The notes: generated by a model not told the origin, from the sequence alone. 64,000 nucleotides of DNA from Persicitalea jodogahamensis (GCF_014651615.1 NZ_BMXF01000002.1:1206677-1270676); one strand, 5' to 3'. Positions 25,833 through 34,401 are shown, numbered from the stretch's first letter. Numbers and translations are program-made.

Positions 25833-26885
25833 ATGAAAATCAACATGAGAAAGCTTTTTTTGAATTCCATGCGCCTGGCCCTATTCACGGGCGCGCTGAT
25901 GTCTGCCGGACTCGGTTTCGGGCAGGATGCGATCGACCCGCAGATAGCCGCAATCCAGGTGGCCCCCAACGCCATTCCCTTCGGGAGCGCGGCCACCGCG
26001 ACAGTCAATTTCTCCGTGGGGGGGCAGGGCGCCACAACGGCCCCGGCGGGTTCGGTCATAATTCAGATTTCCTTCCCGACCGCCTACCGGCCCGTACCGG
26101 AGAGCAACCCCACCGTCACCAGCAGCAACGGCCTGTTCACCTTCACCTACAACCAGGCAGAGCGCACCGTCAGGGGTGTGAGCAATGTGGCGCTGGCTCC
26201 GGGCAACGGTACGCAGATAGACATCGCTGTGGCCGGTTTTGAGGAGACCGCCAGTGCGGCTACCATTGCCAACCTCACGTACGCCCCTCAACCATCGGGC
26301 AACAGCACTGAAAATGACAACCGTTCGACCACGGCAAGTGTGATTGCCGGCCCTGCGCCGGTGCTGCTCTCGAGCTTCTCAGCCCAGAAAGAGGCCCAGA
26401 CGGCTCTGCTGAGCTGGAGCACGGCCGAGGAGGTCAACAGCGAGCGCTTCGAGGTGGAGCACAGTTTGAACGGCAAGAGCTGGCGGATGATCGGCCAGGT
26501 GGCTGCCGAGGGCAACAGCAAGAACACGCAATGGTATTCATTCACGGATGTGAATCCGGCCAACGGCTCCAACCTCTACCGCCTGCGAATGGTCGACCGG
26601 GACGGAACTTTCTATTACAGCCGGATCAAAAGTCTGGAATTCGACATCAATATCGAAACTGCCCTGTACCCCAACCCGGTGGCCGAGCGGCTGTTGCTGA
26701 AGACCGACGATCTGAGCAAGATCAGCCGGGTGGAGCTCTACAATGCGATGGGGGTTGCGGTGATCCACACGGAGAGCGTCTCGGACACGGGCCTGGACGT
26801 GAAGAGCCTGCCCACGGGCCTGTACGTGGTGAAGGTGACGCGCACCAACGGCAGCACCGACACATTCAAAGTACTGAAGCAGTAG
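25833..26885 (+). CDS. T9SS type A sorting-domain protein, cassette 1
   Basis: The 350-aa protein has a signal peptide (SMRLALFTGALMSAGLGFGQ) and a DUF11-like beta domain at residues ~30-165 (DPQIAAIQVAPNAIPFGSAA). A fibronectin-like segment common in T9SS cargo follows at ~170-275 (SSFSAQKEAQTALLSWSTAE). A type A C-terminal sorting domain covers ~277-350 (ALYPNPVAERLLLKTDD, then SLPTGLYVVKVT). It should be secreted and anchored to the surface. The 3' half, from about 26357, is almost identical to the gene at 33294. It lies 34 bp after the stalk-protein gene and 58 bp before the lasso-type precursor, so the three are likely one transcript. Confidence 0.88.
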   Translation: MKINMRKLFLNSMRLALFTGALMSAGLGFGQDAIDPQIAAIQVAPNAIPFGSAATATVNFSVGGQGATTAPAGSVIIQISFPTAYRPVPESNPTVTSSNGLFTFTYNQAERTVRGVSNVALAPGNGTQIDIAVAGFEETASAATIANLTYAPQPSGNSTENDNRSTTASVIAGPAPVLLSSFSAQKEAQTALLSWSTAEEVNSERFEVEHSLNGKSWRMIGQVAAEGNSKNTQWYSFTDVNPANGSNLYRLRMVDRDGTFYYSRIKSLEFDINIETALYPNPVAERLLLKTDDLSKISRVELYNAMGVAVIHTESVSDTGLDVKSLPTGLYVVKVTRTNGSTDTFKVLKQ

Positions 26886-26943
26886 GCGCGGGATGCTTCC
26901 CTTGCCCAGGCCTTCTCATCTCATATCAAAAACAGAAACTCCC

Positions 26944-27090
26944 ATGAACAAAGATACCACCAAGGGCGCAGCTGCCCGAAACACCAAGAAGCAGTACGTC
27001 AAGCCAGTTCTGAAAACGATCGGCTCGGTGAGTGAGCTGACCCTGAAGGGCGGCTCGCAGACCGACGCCTTCTCCAACTTCTCTTCGTAA
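26944..27090 (+). CDS. Lasso-type RiPP precursor peptide, copy 1
   Basis: The 48-aa peptide starts MNKDTTKG at 26944. A frame open from 26893 adds residues translated from the untranslated gap and is not preferred. Residues 18-33 match the lasso leader motif YxxPxLxxxGxxxxxT: Tyr18, Pro21, Leu23, Gly27 and Thr33. With Thr at -2 the predicted core is KGGSQTDAFSNFSS. It starts at Lys35 and puts Asp41 at core position 7, which allows a seven-residue macrolactam ring. The spacing (Tyr -17, Pro -14, Leu -12, Gly -8, Thr -2) is that expected for recognition by an RRE protein. It is cotranscribed with a T9SS protein, is followed by a terminator, and then comes a cyclase-type gene. Whether it is processed is not known. 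Confidence 0.82.
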   Translation: MNKDTTKGAAARNTKKQYVKPVLKTIGSVSELTLKGGSQTDAFSNFSS

Positions 27091-27113
27091 GAAGTCAGGC
27101 TGTGAATTCTCCG

Positions 27114-27152
27114 AAAGCCGGCCTGCCATTGCGTGGGCTGGCTTTCTTTTTT
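27114..27152 (+). terminator. Intrinsic terminator between precursor and cyclase genes
   Basis: AAAGCCGGCC (27114-27123) pairs with GGCTGGCTTT (27136-27145) with one G-T pair, followed by CTTTTTT. It ends the cassette-1 transcript 24 bp after the precursor stop and 27 bp before the cyclase ATG. Partial read-through would give more precursor than enzyme. Confidence 0.85.
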
Positions 27153-27178
27153 AGGTTGAGCATAAAATAGGAATTTGT

Positions 27179-29149
27179 ATGCATACCCCCTGTCTGATCG
27201 CGCCCCACTTTTCGGGCCTTATCCATTTCGGCGCAACAGATTCTGATACTAATCCAGGTACTTTGGAAAGTTCATCAGGACAGCGAGTCAATTTTGCTGG
27301 TGGTCATGTAGAAGTATCCACGCCGGAATCTTTCCTGATAGACTCCGACCTAATTATCGTCGCCGACACCCGTTTGCACAATGAGCGGGAGGTGCAAACC
27401 CTGCTGGCATTAGACCGCCGTGTGTCTCCCGCCGAACTACTCGCCCATGCCTATCGGCAATGGGGAGAAGGACTATCGAAATATCTGTCGGGCGAGTTTG
27501 TTTACGTGATTTGGGATCGGAAAGCAGACCAATTGGTTGTGTCACGCGATCGGTTCGGTTTCAAGACGCTTTATTACGATTATCAACCAGATTCTCATTT
27601 TGCTTTTGCCAATCGGATCAGTTACCTGCCGACCTTCAAGGCGTCGAGTGATTCTATCGACCATGTGAAAGTCAAAAATTTTCTCCTTCCGGAAACCTCG
27701 TATCGGAGTTTTGAAGACCGTACTTTTTATAGAAACGTCAAAGCTGCACTACCCGCCCATAACCTTACAATTCAGGCAGGAGAGAAGGCGCAACACTGCT
27801 ATTGGAAGGTAGACCCTGCCCGTTACCGCAGCATCAGCCGGGAAGAAGAATACATCGAATTATTTCGTGACTACTTCACCGATTCGGTCAGGAAAAGTAC
27901 GGCAGGGTTCGATTCGGTGGGTGCGCACCTGAGCGGCGGGATCGATTCCTCCTCGGTGGCCTGTGTTGCCCATCAGCTGGCTGGCCCCATCGCTACCTTT
28001 TATATAAATCCAGAGCTGCCCTCAACGGACGAAAGCCAGTTTGTGCGGGTAGTGCGGGAAAAAATTCAATCCCGCCATTTTGAGGGGCACCCGGCGTCTG
28101 ATGTGTACGGGTCAGTGGCCCTGCTCAGCCGCTTGTTCGACCGACCGGAACATTTTCCATTACCCTCAGGATTCCACTTCGCTGCGGCCGACCAGATTCA
28201 GCTGGCGGGTTGTGATGTGGTGCTTACGGGTCACGATGGCGATTCAGTGGTGGGGCATGGCAGCGAACTCATTCAGGCCTACCGGGATGCCGAAAACTGG
28301 CCTGCCCTGAAACAGACGATCAACCAGTACGCCGAACAGCGCGATTTGAGCCATCTTGACCCCGGTTGGCTGCAGATGCCCGCCAGTGAAAAACAGAAAA
28401 GATATGCTCAACACTATCTCAACGGCGAGCTATGGAGCTTGCTGAAAAAGAAAGACCTGGGGAAATTTCTCAAAACTGCCCGAGCCCTCTCTTTTGAGTA
28501 CGGATATTCGTATCAGAATTTTCTAAATTCCGGGTTTGAAAAGATGACAAGTCGGCTGAAATTTCCTACTCCCGGAAATATCCTTACTCCTGAATTTGCG
28601 GCTACATTCGAACACGGGGAAGCTTGTATGAATGCGGACAGTTTATTTGATGAACTCTCGGCTGATTACACAGATCAGTTCAGGGAGATTACGAATAAAT
28701 CGTATGTAGATGCTACCGAGCAACTGCGCCACATTGGGCTTCACTACGGTCACCATTACGCCCATCCATTTTTTGATGAAAAACTGGTCGAGCTCTCCCT
28801 TGCTATCCCTGAAAGGATAAAATTCGGAGACGGGAAGGGGAGAGATACCATCCGTCGGGCTTTGAAAGATATTCTGCCACAGGAAATTCTGAACAGAGGA
28901 AACAAAACCAGTTTTAGCGAATACGGATTATTGAGTTTTCAAATTCTGCATCTTCAGACAAAATCCATTTTTAACAACGGACATTTGCTTTGGGATTTTG
29001 TGGACAAGAAGAAATTCGATAAAGTCGTTGAAATCGTATTCAACACAGCGATTCCACTTCGCCAGAAGTCGAGGTATTACTCCCTGGCCTCAAAGGCGTT
29101 ATTTCTTGGTGTGTGGTTGGAAGAGATGAAAAGTCATGAAAAAAATTAG
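27179..29149 (+). CDS. Asparagine-synthetase-like protein, lasso peptide cyclase type
   Basis: The 656-aa protein has the two-part fold of asparagine synthetase B and lasso cyclases (McjC/LarC). The N-terminal amidotransferase-like half (to ~200) retains GEFVYVIWDRKADQLVVSRDRFG. It lacks the Cys2 nucleophile of a working glutaminase, since the protein starts M-H-T. The C-terminal synthetase half has the ATP pyrophosphatase loop SGGIDSSS near residue 252 and LTGHDGDSVVGHG near 354. In lasso synthesis this enzyme adenylates the Asp/Glu side chain and closes the ring. It follows the precursor at once, beyond a terminator, and overlaps the lipoprotein gene by 14 bp. No RRE (B1) or leader peptidase (B2) gene is in the window. 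Confidence 0.83.
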   Translation: MHTPCLIAPHFSGLIHFGATDSDTNPGTLESSSGQRVNFAGGHVEVSTPESFLIDSDLIIVADTRLHNEREVQTLLALDRRVSPAELLAHAYRQWGEGLSKYLSGEFVYVIWDRKADQLVVSRDRFGFKTLYYDYQPDSHFAFANRISYLPTFKASSDSIDHVKVKNFLLPETSYRSFEDRTFYRNVKAALPAHNLTIQAGEKAQHCYWKVDPARYRSISREEEYIELFRDYFTDSVRKSTAGFDSVGAHLSGGIDSSSVACVAHQLAGPIATFYINPELPSTDESQFVRVVREKIQSRHFEGHPASDVYGSVALLSRLFDRPEHFPLPSGFHFAAADQIQLAGCDVVLTGHDGDSVVGHGSELIQAYRDAENWPALKQTINQYAEQRDLSHLDPGWLQMPASEKQKRYAQHYLNGELWSLLKKKDLGKFLKTARALSFEYGYSYQNFLNSGFEKMTSRLKFPTPGNILTPEFAATFEHGEACMNADSLFDELSADYTDQFREITNKSYVDATEQLRHIGLHYGHHYAHPFFDEKLVELSLAIPERIKFGDGKGRDTIRRALKDILPQEILNRGNKTSFSEYGLLSFQILHLQTKSIFNNGHLLWDFVDKKKFDKVVEIVFNTAIPLRQKSRYYSLASKALFLGVWLEEMKSHEKN

Positions 29150-29825
29150 GAGCTTTTGGCCAGTGTTTGGCCTACTTGTGCTTTTGGGTTGTGAATCTCC
29201 TGAAAGCAACCTTTTGCAAGGTGCAGGTTACGACTATTTTCCGGTGGAAACCGGCAGGTACATCGAATATGAAATCAACGAAGTACGGTACAACGTTACA
29301 TCTCCTGTACCCGCCAGAACTACCTACTTCCTCAGAGAAGTGTACGGACAATCTTTCCCGGGCAGTACCGGAATCGAACAGTTTCCGGTTCAGCGGTACA
29401 AGAAGCCACGTCCGGAAGCATCCTGGACGCTGGATTCGGTCTGGACTGCCTACCGGATACCCGACAGGGCAGTGAGGGTGGAAAACAACGTCGCTTTCGT
29501 GAAATTAGCCTTTCCACTTACCGACCAAAGTACCTGGAATGGTAACATGCTTAATGCCAGAGTTCCAGAGAGCTACCAGGTTCAATTTGATGCGCCGTTC
29601 CCGGCCCGGAATGATTTTCCGAAAAGCCTTTCTGTAGTGCAGCGACGTGACTCGAGCTTAGTTTCGGTCAATAAACGCATTGAAGTGTACGCACCGGGTG
29701 TAGGACTGGTATACCGGGAAGATACTTCGCTGGAATACTGTCAGGAGACCAACTGCATCGGAAGTGGAAAAATCGACACGGGTATCAGCCGAATCACGAC
29801 AATCAGTAAGTACGGTAAAGAGTGA
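29136..29825 (+). CDS. Putative lipoprotein downstream of the cyclase
   Basis: The 229-aa product begins MKKIRSFWPVFGLLVLLGCES, with the lipobox L-L-G-C around Cys19. The rest is a beta-rich soluble domain starting YDYFPVETGRYIEYEINEV, as seen in many uncharacterised Bacteroidota lipoproteins. The start lies 14 bp inside the cyclase gene, indicating coupling. Its last codons (SKYGKE, stop) resemble a stretch at 34693-34715 after cassette 2. A role in export, immunity or anchoring of the peptide is possible but is inferred from position only. Confidence 0.78.
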   Translation: MKKIRSFWPVFGLLVLLGCESPESNLLQGAGYDYFPVETGRYIEYEINEVRYNVTSPVPARTTYFLREVYGQSFPGSTGIEQFPVQRYKKPRPEASWTLDSVWTAYRIPDRAVRVENNVAFVKLAFPLTDQSTWNGNMLNARVPESYQVQFDAPFPARNDFPKSLSVVQRRDSSLVSVNKRIEVYAPGVGLVYREDTSLEYCQETNCIGSGKIDTGISRITTISKYGKE

Positions 29826-30268
29826 TTTTGTTGTTGACTGGTACTATGCCGTTTCAACGTATCTAAGTTTATCTCAACAATCTAAGGAATTTGGTTGAAT
29901 TGGATGGCCTTAAGGATGTAGGCAATTCTAGTATCCGGATTGCTTTTTCAGTTCAAACGACCTAATGTGTTGCTTAGGTTTCCTGTTATCGGTTTACATT
30001 TCTCCTTGGGTACTTTGGAGAATTATAGTACCAGTCGGCCCCTAATTCAATCGATCAACGCATATAAGGTGTAATTCCCCAACATATCAGTTATGCCTGC
30101 TTAGGCTGCATTTGCGTGAGTTTTTCATGCTCACTCTCATACACATGTTTTTGGGTAGTTTGTAAAAGGCATGACGAGCGCACTACTGATGTAAAAGTAT
30201 TGATAATCAAAGATATAAATTAAAAATTTTAGGTTACCTTTATCAGTTAGTAACGTACCAATACATAC
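29826..30268. other. AT-rich intergenic region after the lipoprotein gene
   Basis: The 443-bp gap marks the start of a lower-GC stretch that runs to about 32136. Only weak repeats are seen: GGTACT/AGTACC flanking 12 nt near 30015-30040, and GTTAC/GTAAC just before 30269. No gene is supported. Confidence 0.4.
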
Positions 30269-30562
30269 ATGATAAATATAGGTTACTACTTAGAGCCTGG
30301 TAAGAAGGAGAACTTGTACTGCCGTATAAGCGATGGTAAGTACAGTGTTTCCTTTTCATTGGGATACATCATTACCTTGGCAGAAGGGGTAGATGAAGTA
30401 GAAGGGATACCAGTTGAGGACCCGCATTACTCTACGTTGATGAATTTCAAGGAATATCTCAGAAAAAGATACCATGAACTCATACACCTCGAAATGTCAA
30501 CTGCTAACGTATTGAAAGCATTAGAGGATGAAGCTAAACAATTGTTATCGAGACCAGTATAG
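30269..30562 (+). CDS. Short protein resembling an integrase arm/N-terminal domain
   Basis: The 97-aa product (MINIGYYLEPGKKENLYCRI, then SLGYIITLAEGVD and MNFKEYLRKRYHELIHLEMS) looks like the arm-type DNA-binding and start of the core-binding region of Bacteroidota tyrosine recombinases. No catalytic domain follows in any frame. It may be a truncated integrase remnant or a stand-alone DNA-binding protein. The gene lies in the AT-rich stretch between the two cassettes, 443 bp from the lipoprotein gene and 393 bp before the AraC gene. Confidence 0.5.
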   Translation: MINIGYYLEPGKKENLYCRISDGKYSVSFSLGYIITLAEGVDEVEGIPVEDPHYSTLMNFKEYLRKRYHELIHLEMSTANVLKALEDEAKQLLSRPV

Positions 30563-30955
30563 ACGTTGAGAGTCAGGGTATGAAAAGATTGGTATTTGAT
30601 ATCTGGCTCAGGAAACCTTTAAGATAGAGAGTAATGAAGCTTTCCTTTTTCAGACCAGTATGATCAGATAGACGGTACTAAAAAGTACAATGGGTTGTGA
30701 GGAGTAGACAACTAGGTGGGAGTTGGACAATCAAATTGTTAACCTGTGGTATGCGAAGATGATTGGCAGATTAGGGTCGCATTTCGGGTGCTGTAATTGA
30801 AAAAGACAGCATAAAATGCATTGAATTGAGCTCAAAAGAAAAGTACTAAACAACTCCGGTACTAATCCGATCCAACTTGCTTGGGAGGGAATCCATTTGC
30901 AGCATAATGAGCTAATACAAGTTATGCGAATATCCATCATTAATTAGGCTCCTCA
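30563..30955. other. Intergenic region before the AraC gene
   Basis: The 393-bp gap has no supported ORF and no continuation of an integrase. It could hold decayed sequence and the promoter of the AraC-type gene. Confidence 0.4.
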
Positions 30956-31516
30956 ATGAGAATAAATATAAAATGTATGGTCAGCTCACGCTGTAAGGTC
31001 ATAGTTCAAACAGAGCTGGACAAGCTTGGACTACATTACGGCATAATAAATTTGGGCGAAGTAGATATAACCCAAGATTTGAATCATGAGCAGCGAATAG
31101 AACTAAAAGCCGCTTTACTGAGGCACGGTCTAGAACTTATGGCTAACAAGAAGGCAATCCTGATCGAGAAAATAAGGAATACCATCGTCGAGATGGTGCA
31201 TCACTGCGATGATTCACCGAAAACCAATTTTTCAAATTATATAAGTCAGAAGCTTAGCCGTGACTACACTTACCTAGCAAATATGTTTTCGGAAGAAACC
31301 GGAACGACGATTGAAAAATACATCATTATCCACAAAATCGAACGAGTAAAAGAGCTGCTCTCATATGATGAACTGAGTCTGACTCAAATTTCTTACAAAA
31401 TGCATTATAGCAGTGTATCTCACCTGTCCAATCAATTTAAAAAGATTACTGGCGTGACGCCGCGTGAATTCAAAAAGCTAAAACACATAAGGCAGGTTAC
31501 GCTTGACCAACTATAA
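30956..31516 (+). CDS. AraC-type helix-turn-helix regulator
   Basis: The 186-aa protein has a ~75-aa N-terminal domain (MRINIKCMVSSRCKVIVQTE, GLHYGIINLGEVDI). A two-helix-turn-helix AraC domain follows at residues ~85-180 (YTYLANMFSEETGTTIEKYI, IERVKELLSYDELSLTQISY, YSSVSHLSNQFKKITGVTPR). The small N-terminal domain is typical of a Bacteroidota AraC subgroup that lacks a large ligand-binding part. It is the only regulator between the two cassettes and could control them; this is inference from position. Codon use is AT-biased compared with the cassettes. Confidence 0.85.
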   Translation: MRINIKCMVSSRCKVIVQTELDKLGLHYGIINLGEVDITQDLNHEQRIELKAALLRHGLELMANKKAILIEKIRNTIVEMVHHCDDSPKTNFSNYISQKLSRDYTYLANMFSEETGTTIEKYIIIHKIERVKELLSYDELSLTQISYKMHYSSVSHLSNQFKKITGVTPREFKKLKHIRQVTLDQL

Positions 31517-32136
31517 TTCTCTTTAATTTACTGGGTTACTCCAATTTTTAGATACGCTATTGGTAGCTATACATTGCGTTATAGTAAGCGTAAATATAAG
31601 AAGCTCCTTCGCTCTGCGATTCCCTATCGTATTGGTGTCATTTGATGTGTTCGTATAGCTCCGGCCAGCCAGTTGAGCGTTTGGCCAGAAGCATCCTACA
31701 CACATGTTAACTGCGTCCTTCACCGTGGCAATGTTATTACCTTTTCGCACGGCTCTGAACCTAACGACTGACTGCCTTGCAGTTGCGTCTTCGCGTCTAA
31801 GGGTTAATATCTGTAGCCTGTTCCACTACTCTATCAGGAGATGTGCATATTTTATGGGGTAAGCAACCTCGACGAAGAGTATGAATCTTCGGGTAAGTGG
31901 TGCCCTCAGCAGGAATACCACGTCAAGAATCCTAGCCATATCATAAACCTGTTTCCATTCCTCCCAACCTTCCGGAGTTACTTTACAACATAAATGATTC
32001 GGTTGGGAATTTTGAGTGCATGATGTGACCAATATGTGTGAAATATGCAACTTTCATAATTTCTTGTATAACAATAGCAATGCAAAAGGTTCTCACCTTG
32101 CTTTAGCAGAAATTTCATCAAACTAAACAAAAAAAC
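31517..32136. other. Intergenic region before cassette 2
   Basis: This 620-bp region is AT rich. Short minus-strand frames at 31523-31750 and 31826-32050 (up to 75 codons) have no recognisable domain and are not called. Its 3' end must contain the promoter for the DUF3494 gene. No clear consensus element is seen. Confidence 0.4.
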
Positions 32137-33249
32137 ATGAAACTATTTCGTATTGTTATTGTGCTGCTAATTCCTTTGGCTTTCAATAGTTTAAGTCGGG
32201 CACAGGCCCCCAATTTAGGAGTAGCTTCTACGTATGCTTTATTCACCGTAACCGGGGCAATTGCAAACAATGGATCTTCCGTAGTAAAAGGTAACATTGG
32301 GACAAATTCAGGCGAGTTGACAGGATTTCCGCCAGGCATGGTAATCGGAGAAACGAATATCGAAAATGCTGCCTCTCTGCAGGCTGCCGCTGATGTAATG
32401 GCTGCCTACGCTGAATTGAGTGCGTTAGATTGTGCATCAGCTACTCCAATAAGTGCAAGCATAGGGGGGCAAACCCTGATACCGGGCGTTTACTGTCAAA
32501 GCGTTCCTGCATCTGCATCTGATTTGACGGGGACACTTACCCTGGATGGACAAGGTGATCCGAACGCTGTCTTTATTATCAAATTGAACGGGGCGTTATC
32601 GACGGCCACTGGGTCCAGTATAGTATTGATAAATGGCGCCTCTTTTGAAAATGTGTATTTTCAGGTAGATGGCGCTGTTAACCTGGGAATCGGTTCCGTG
32701 TTTAAGGGAACCATTATCGCAAATGGAGCTATCAGCCTTTTAACGGGAGCTTCGCTTCAAGGCAGAGCCCTATCAACCGCCGGAAGGATTAATTTGGATG
32801 CAAATAATGTCAATACTACCCCTGACTTGACGCCTCTGATTTTCTCAAACGCTTCCACCTATGTTCAGGGCAACCAGCGTGATGTGGTGGTCAGAATATT
32901 CAACATCGGTGACGGGGCCACGACGGGACCCGTGACATTCGAAATTTCCAAAATCACGCCGGCATTCACTATCGCTATTAGCCCGAACGCAACCAGCTCG
33001 GCCGTCACGGGTCAAACCACGGTTGACAATACCGAATGGACCATTGTCGAACAGTCGGCACGGTATCTGATCACACTGAAAGATGGCCTGTCGATCCCGG
33101 ACGGTGGAAACAAGGCCATCGTTATTCAGGTGACAGCCGATGGCAGCACGAAGGCACAGGCCAATGTCACAGCCCGAATATTTACCGATACAGGTGGAGA
33201 AGCACCGGATACAAACAACACGAGTATCTACCTGATCAGCATCGAATAA
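32137..33249 (+). CDS. DUF3494 (ice-binding-like) surface protein with TPDLTP domain
   Basis: The 370-aa protein has a signal peptide (IVIVLLIPLAFNSLSRAQA). A DUF3494 domain spans residues ~25-225 (LGVASTYALFTVTGAIANNG, GNIGTNSGELTGFPPG, GVYCQSVPASASDLTGTLTL, VFIIKLNGALSTATGS, GTIIANGAISLLTGASLQGR). This is the fold of type-1 ice-binding proteins, a beta-solenoid with a capping helix, though many members are adhesins. The C-terminal ~145 residues (TPDLTPLIFSNASTYVQGNQ) repeat the terminal domain of the 1345-aa protein at 21761. It has no T9SS sorting domain. The sorting-domain gene follows 44 bp downstream, as in cassette 1. Confidence 0.88.
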   Translation: MKLFRIVIVLLIPLAFNSLSRAQAPNLGVASTYALFTVTGAIANNGSSVVKGNIGTNSGELTGFPPGMVIGETNIENAASLQAAADVMAAYAELSALDCASATPISASIGGQTLIPGVYCQSVPASASDLTGTLTLDGQGDPNAVFIIKLNGALSTATGSSIVLINGASFENVYFQVDGAVNLGIGSVFKGTIIANGAISLLTGASLQGRALSTAGRINLDANNVNTTPDLTPLIFSNASTYVQGNQRDVVVRIFNIGDGATTGPVTFEISKITPAFTIAISPNATSSAVTGQTTVDNTEWTIVEQSARYLITLKDGLSIPDGGNKAIVIQVTADGSTKAQANVTARIFTDTGGEAPDTNNTSIYLISIE

Positions 33250-33293
33250 TCTAAAACCAACCATTACCCATTAACCATTAACTACTGATACAT

Positions 33294-34343
33294 ATGAGCA
33301 ATCGATTTTTAAAACTAGTGCGCCTGACGCTGTTGCTTGCCGCTTTGGGTTTTTACCAGAACAGCTTCGGACAACTCGATCCTCAGCTGACGGCCTACCA
33401 GATCGCGCCCAACCCCATACAGGCGACCAACTTCGCCCAGGCCCAGCTCACTTTCGCCATGGCCGGGCAGGCCGGGACCGTTCCGGCCGGCGGAATCGTC
33501 ATCCAGGTGTCGTTCCCTACCGCCTACCTCCCCTACGACCCGGCGGGGCCGGCTGGCACCAGCCCCACCATCGCGCAAACCAACCCGCTGTTCACGTTCA
33601 CCTATGATGTGGGGCTGCGGACCGTCACGGCCACCAGCAGTGTGCCCATAGTAGCGGGCGACGGCACCACCATCAGCATAACGCTTTACGGCGCTGCCGA
33701 GACCGCCGCCAACCCGCAAACCAACGCCAACTTCCAGAATCCCGCCCCGGTCGCCGGTGACGCAGTCGGGAACAATGCCATAGCCACTTCGGCCAATGTC
33801 ACTGCCGCGCCCAGTCCGGTGCTGCTGTCGAGCTTCTCAGCCCAGAAGGAAGCCCAGACGGCGCTGCTGAGCTGGAGCACGGCCGAGGAAATCAACAGCG
33901 ATCGCTTCGAGGTGGAGCACAGCCTGAACGGTAAGAACTGGCGGATGATCGGCAAAGTAGCTGCCGAGGGCAACAGCAAGAACACGCAATGGTATTCGTT
34001 CACGGACGTGAATCCGGCCAACGGCTCCAACCTGTATCGCCTGCGGATGGTCGACCGGGACGGAACTTTCGATTACAGCCGGATCAAAAGTCTGGAATTC
34101 GACATCAATATCGAAACTGCCCTGTACCCCAATCCAGTGGCTGAGCGGCTGTTGCTGAAGACCGACGATCTGAGCAAGATCAGCCGGGTGGAGCTCTACA
34201 ATGCGATGGGGGTTGCGGTGATCCACACGGAGAGCGTCTCGGACACGGGCCTGGACGTGAAGAGCCTGCCCACGGGCCTGTACGTGGTGAAGGTGACGCG
34301 CACCAACGGCAGCACCGACACATTCAAAGTACTGAAGCAGTAG
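33294..34343 (+). CDS. T9SS type A sorting-domain protein, cassette 2
   Basis: The 349-aa paralogue of the protein at 25833 has a signal region (LVRLTLLLAALGFYQNSFGQ). Its DUF11-like domain is clearly diverged from that of cassette 1 (LDPQLTAYQIAPNPIQATNF). The second half, from about residue 175, is nearly identical, including the sorting domain (ALYPNPVAERLLLKTDD). It follows the DUF3494 gene and precedes precursor copy 2 by 58 bp. The sharp contrast between a diverged 5' half and an almost identical 3' half points to recent duplication or gene conversion of the 3' block. Confidence 0.88.
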   Translation: MSNRFLKLVRLTLLLAALGFYQNSFGQLDPQLTAYQIAPNPIQATNFAQAQLTFAMAGQAGTVPAGGIVIQVSFPTAYLPYDPAGPAGTSPTIAQTNPLFTFTYDVGLRTVTATSSVPIVAGDGTTISITLYGAAETAANPQTNANFQNPAPVAGDAVGNNAIATSANVTAAPSPVLLSSFSAQKEAQTALLSWSTAEEINSDRFEVEHSLNGKNWRMIGKVAAEGNSKNTQWYSFTDVNPANGSNLYRLRMVDRDGTFDYSRIKSLEFDINIETALYPNPVAERLLLKTDDLSKISRVELYNAMGVAVIHTESVSDTGLDVKSLPTGLYVVKVTRTNGSTDTFKVLKQ

Positions 34344-34401
34344 GCGCGGGATGCTTCCCTTGCCCAGGCCTTCTCATCTCATCAAAAAAACAGAAACTCC
34401 C

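Larger units (their letters stand above)
26357..27158 (+). repeat. Direct repeat, copy 1 (802 bp)
   Basis: This segment covers the second half of the T9SS gene, the whole 48-codon precursor and its terminator. It matches 33815-34616 without net insertion or deletion; all landmarks differ by exactly 7,458 bp. Differences are scattered substitutions, mostly in the first ~250 bp and synonymous. Similarity stops abruptly after the terminator (TTTTTTAGGTTG). Confidence 0.92.

Noticed and set aside
26893..26943. Longer start for the lasso-type precursor (17 extra residues)
   Set aside because: The extension lies in the gap after the T9SS gene and adds no leader feature. The later ATG fits the normal leader length. 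The equivalent stretch 34351-34401 was rejected for the same reason.
27179..29149. Housekeeping asparagine synthetase
   Set aside because: The Cys2 nucleophile is absent and the gene sits directly after a peptide with a lasso leader motif, so a lasso cyclase is the better call.
31826..32050. Minus-strand open frame of 74 codons before cassette 2
   Set aside because: No recognisable family and no conserved start context; it may be chance in a noncoding stretch.
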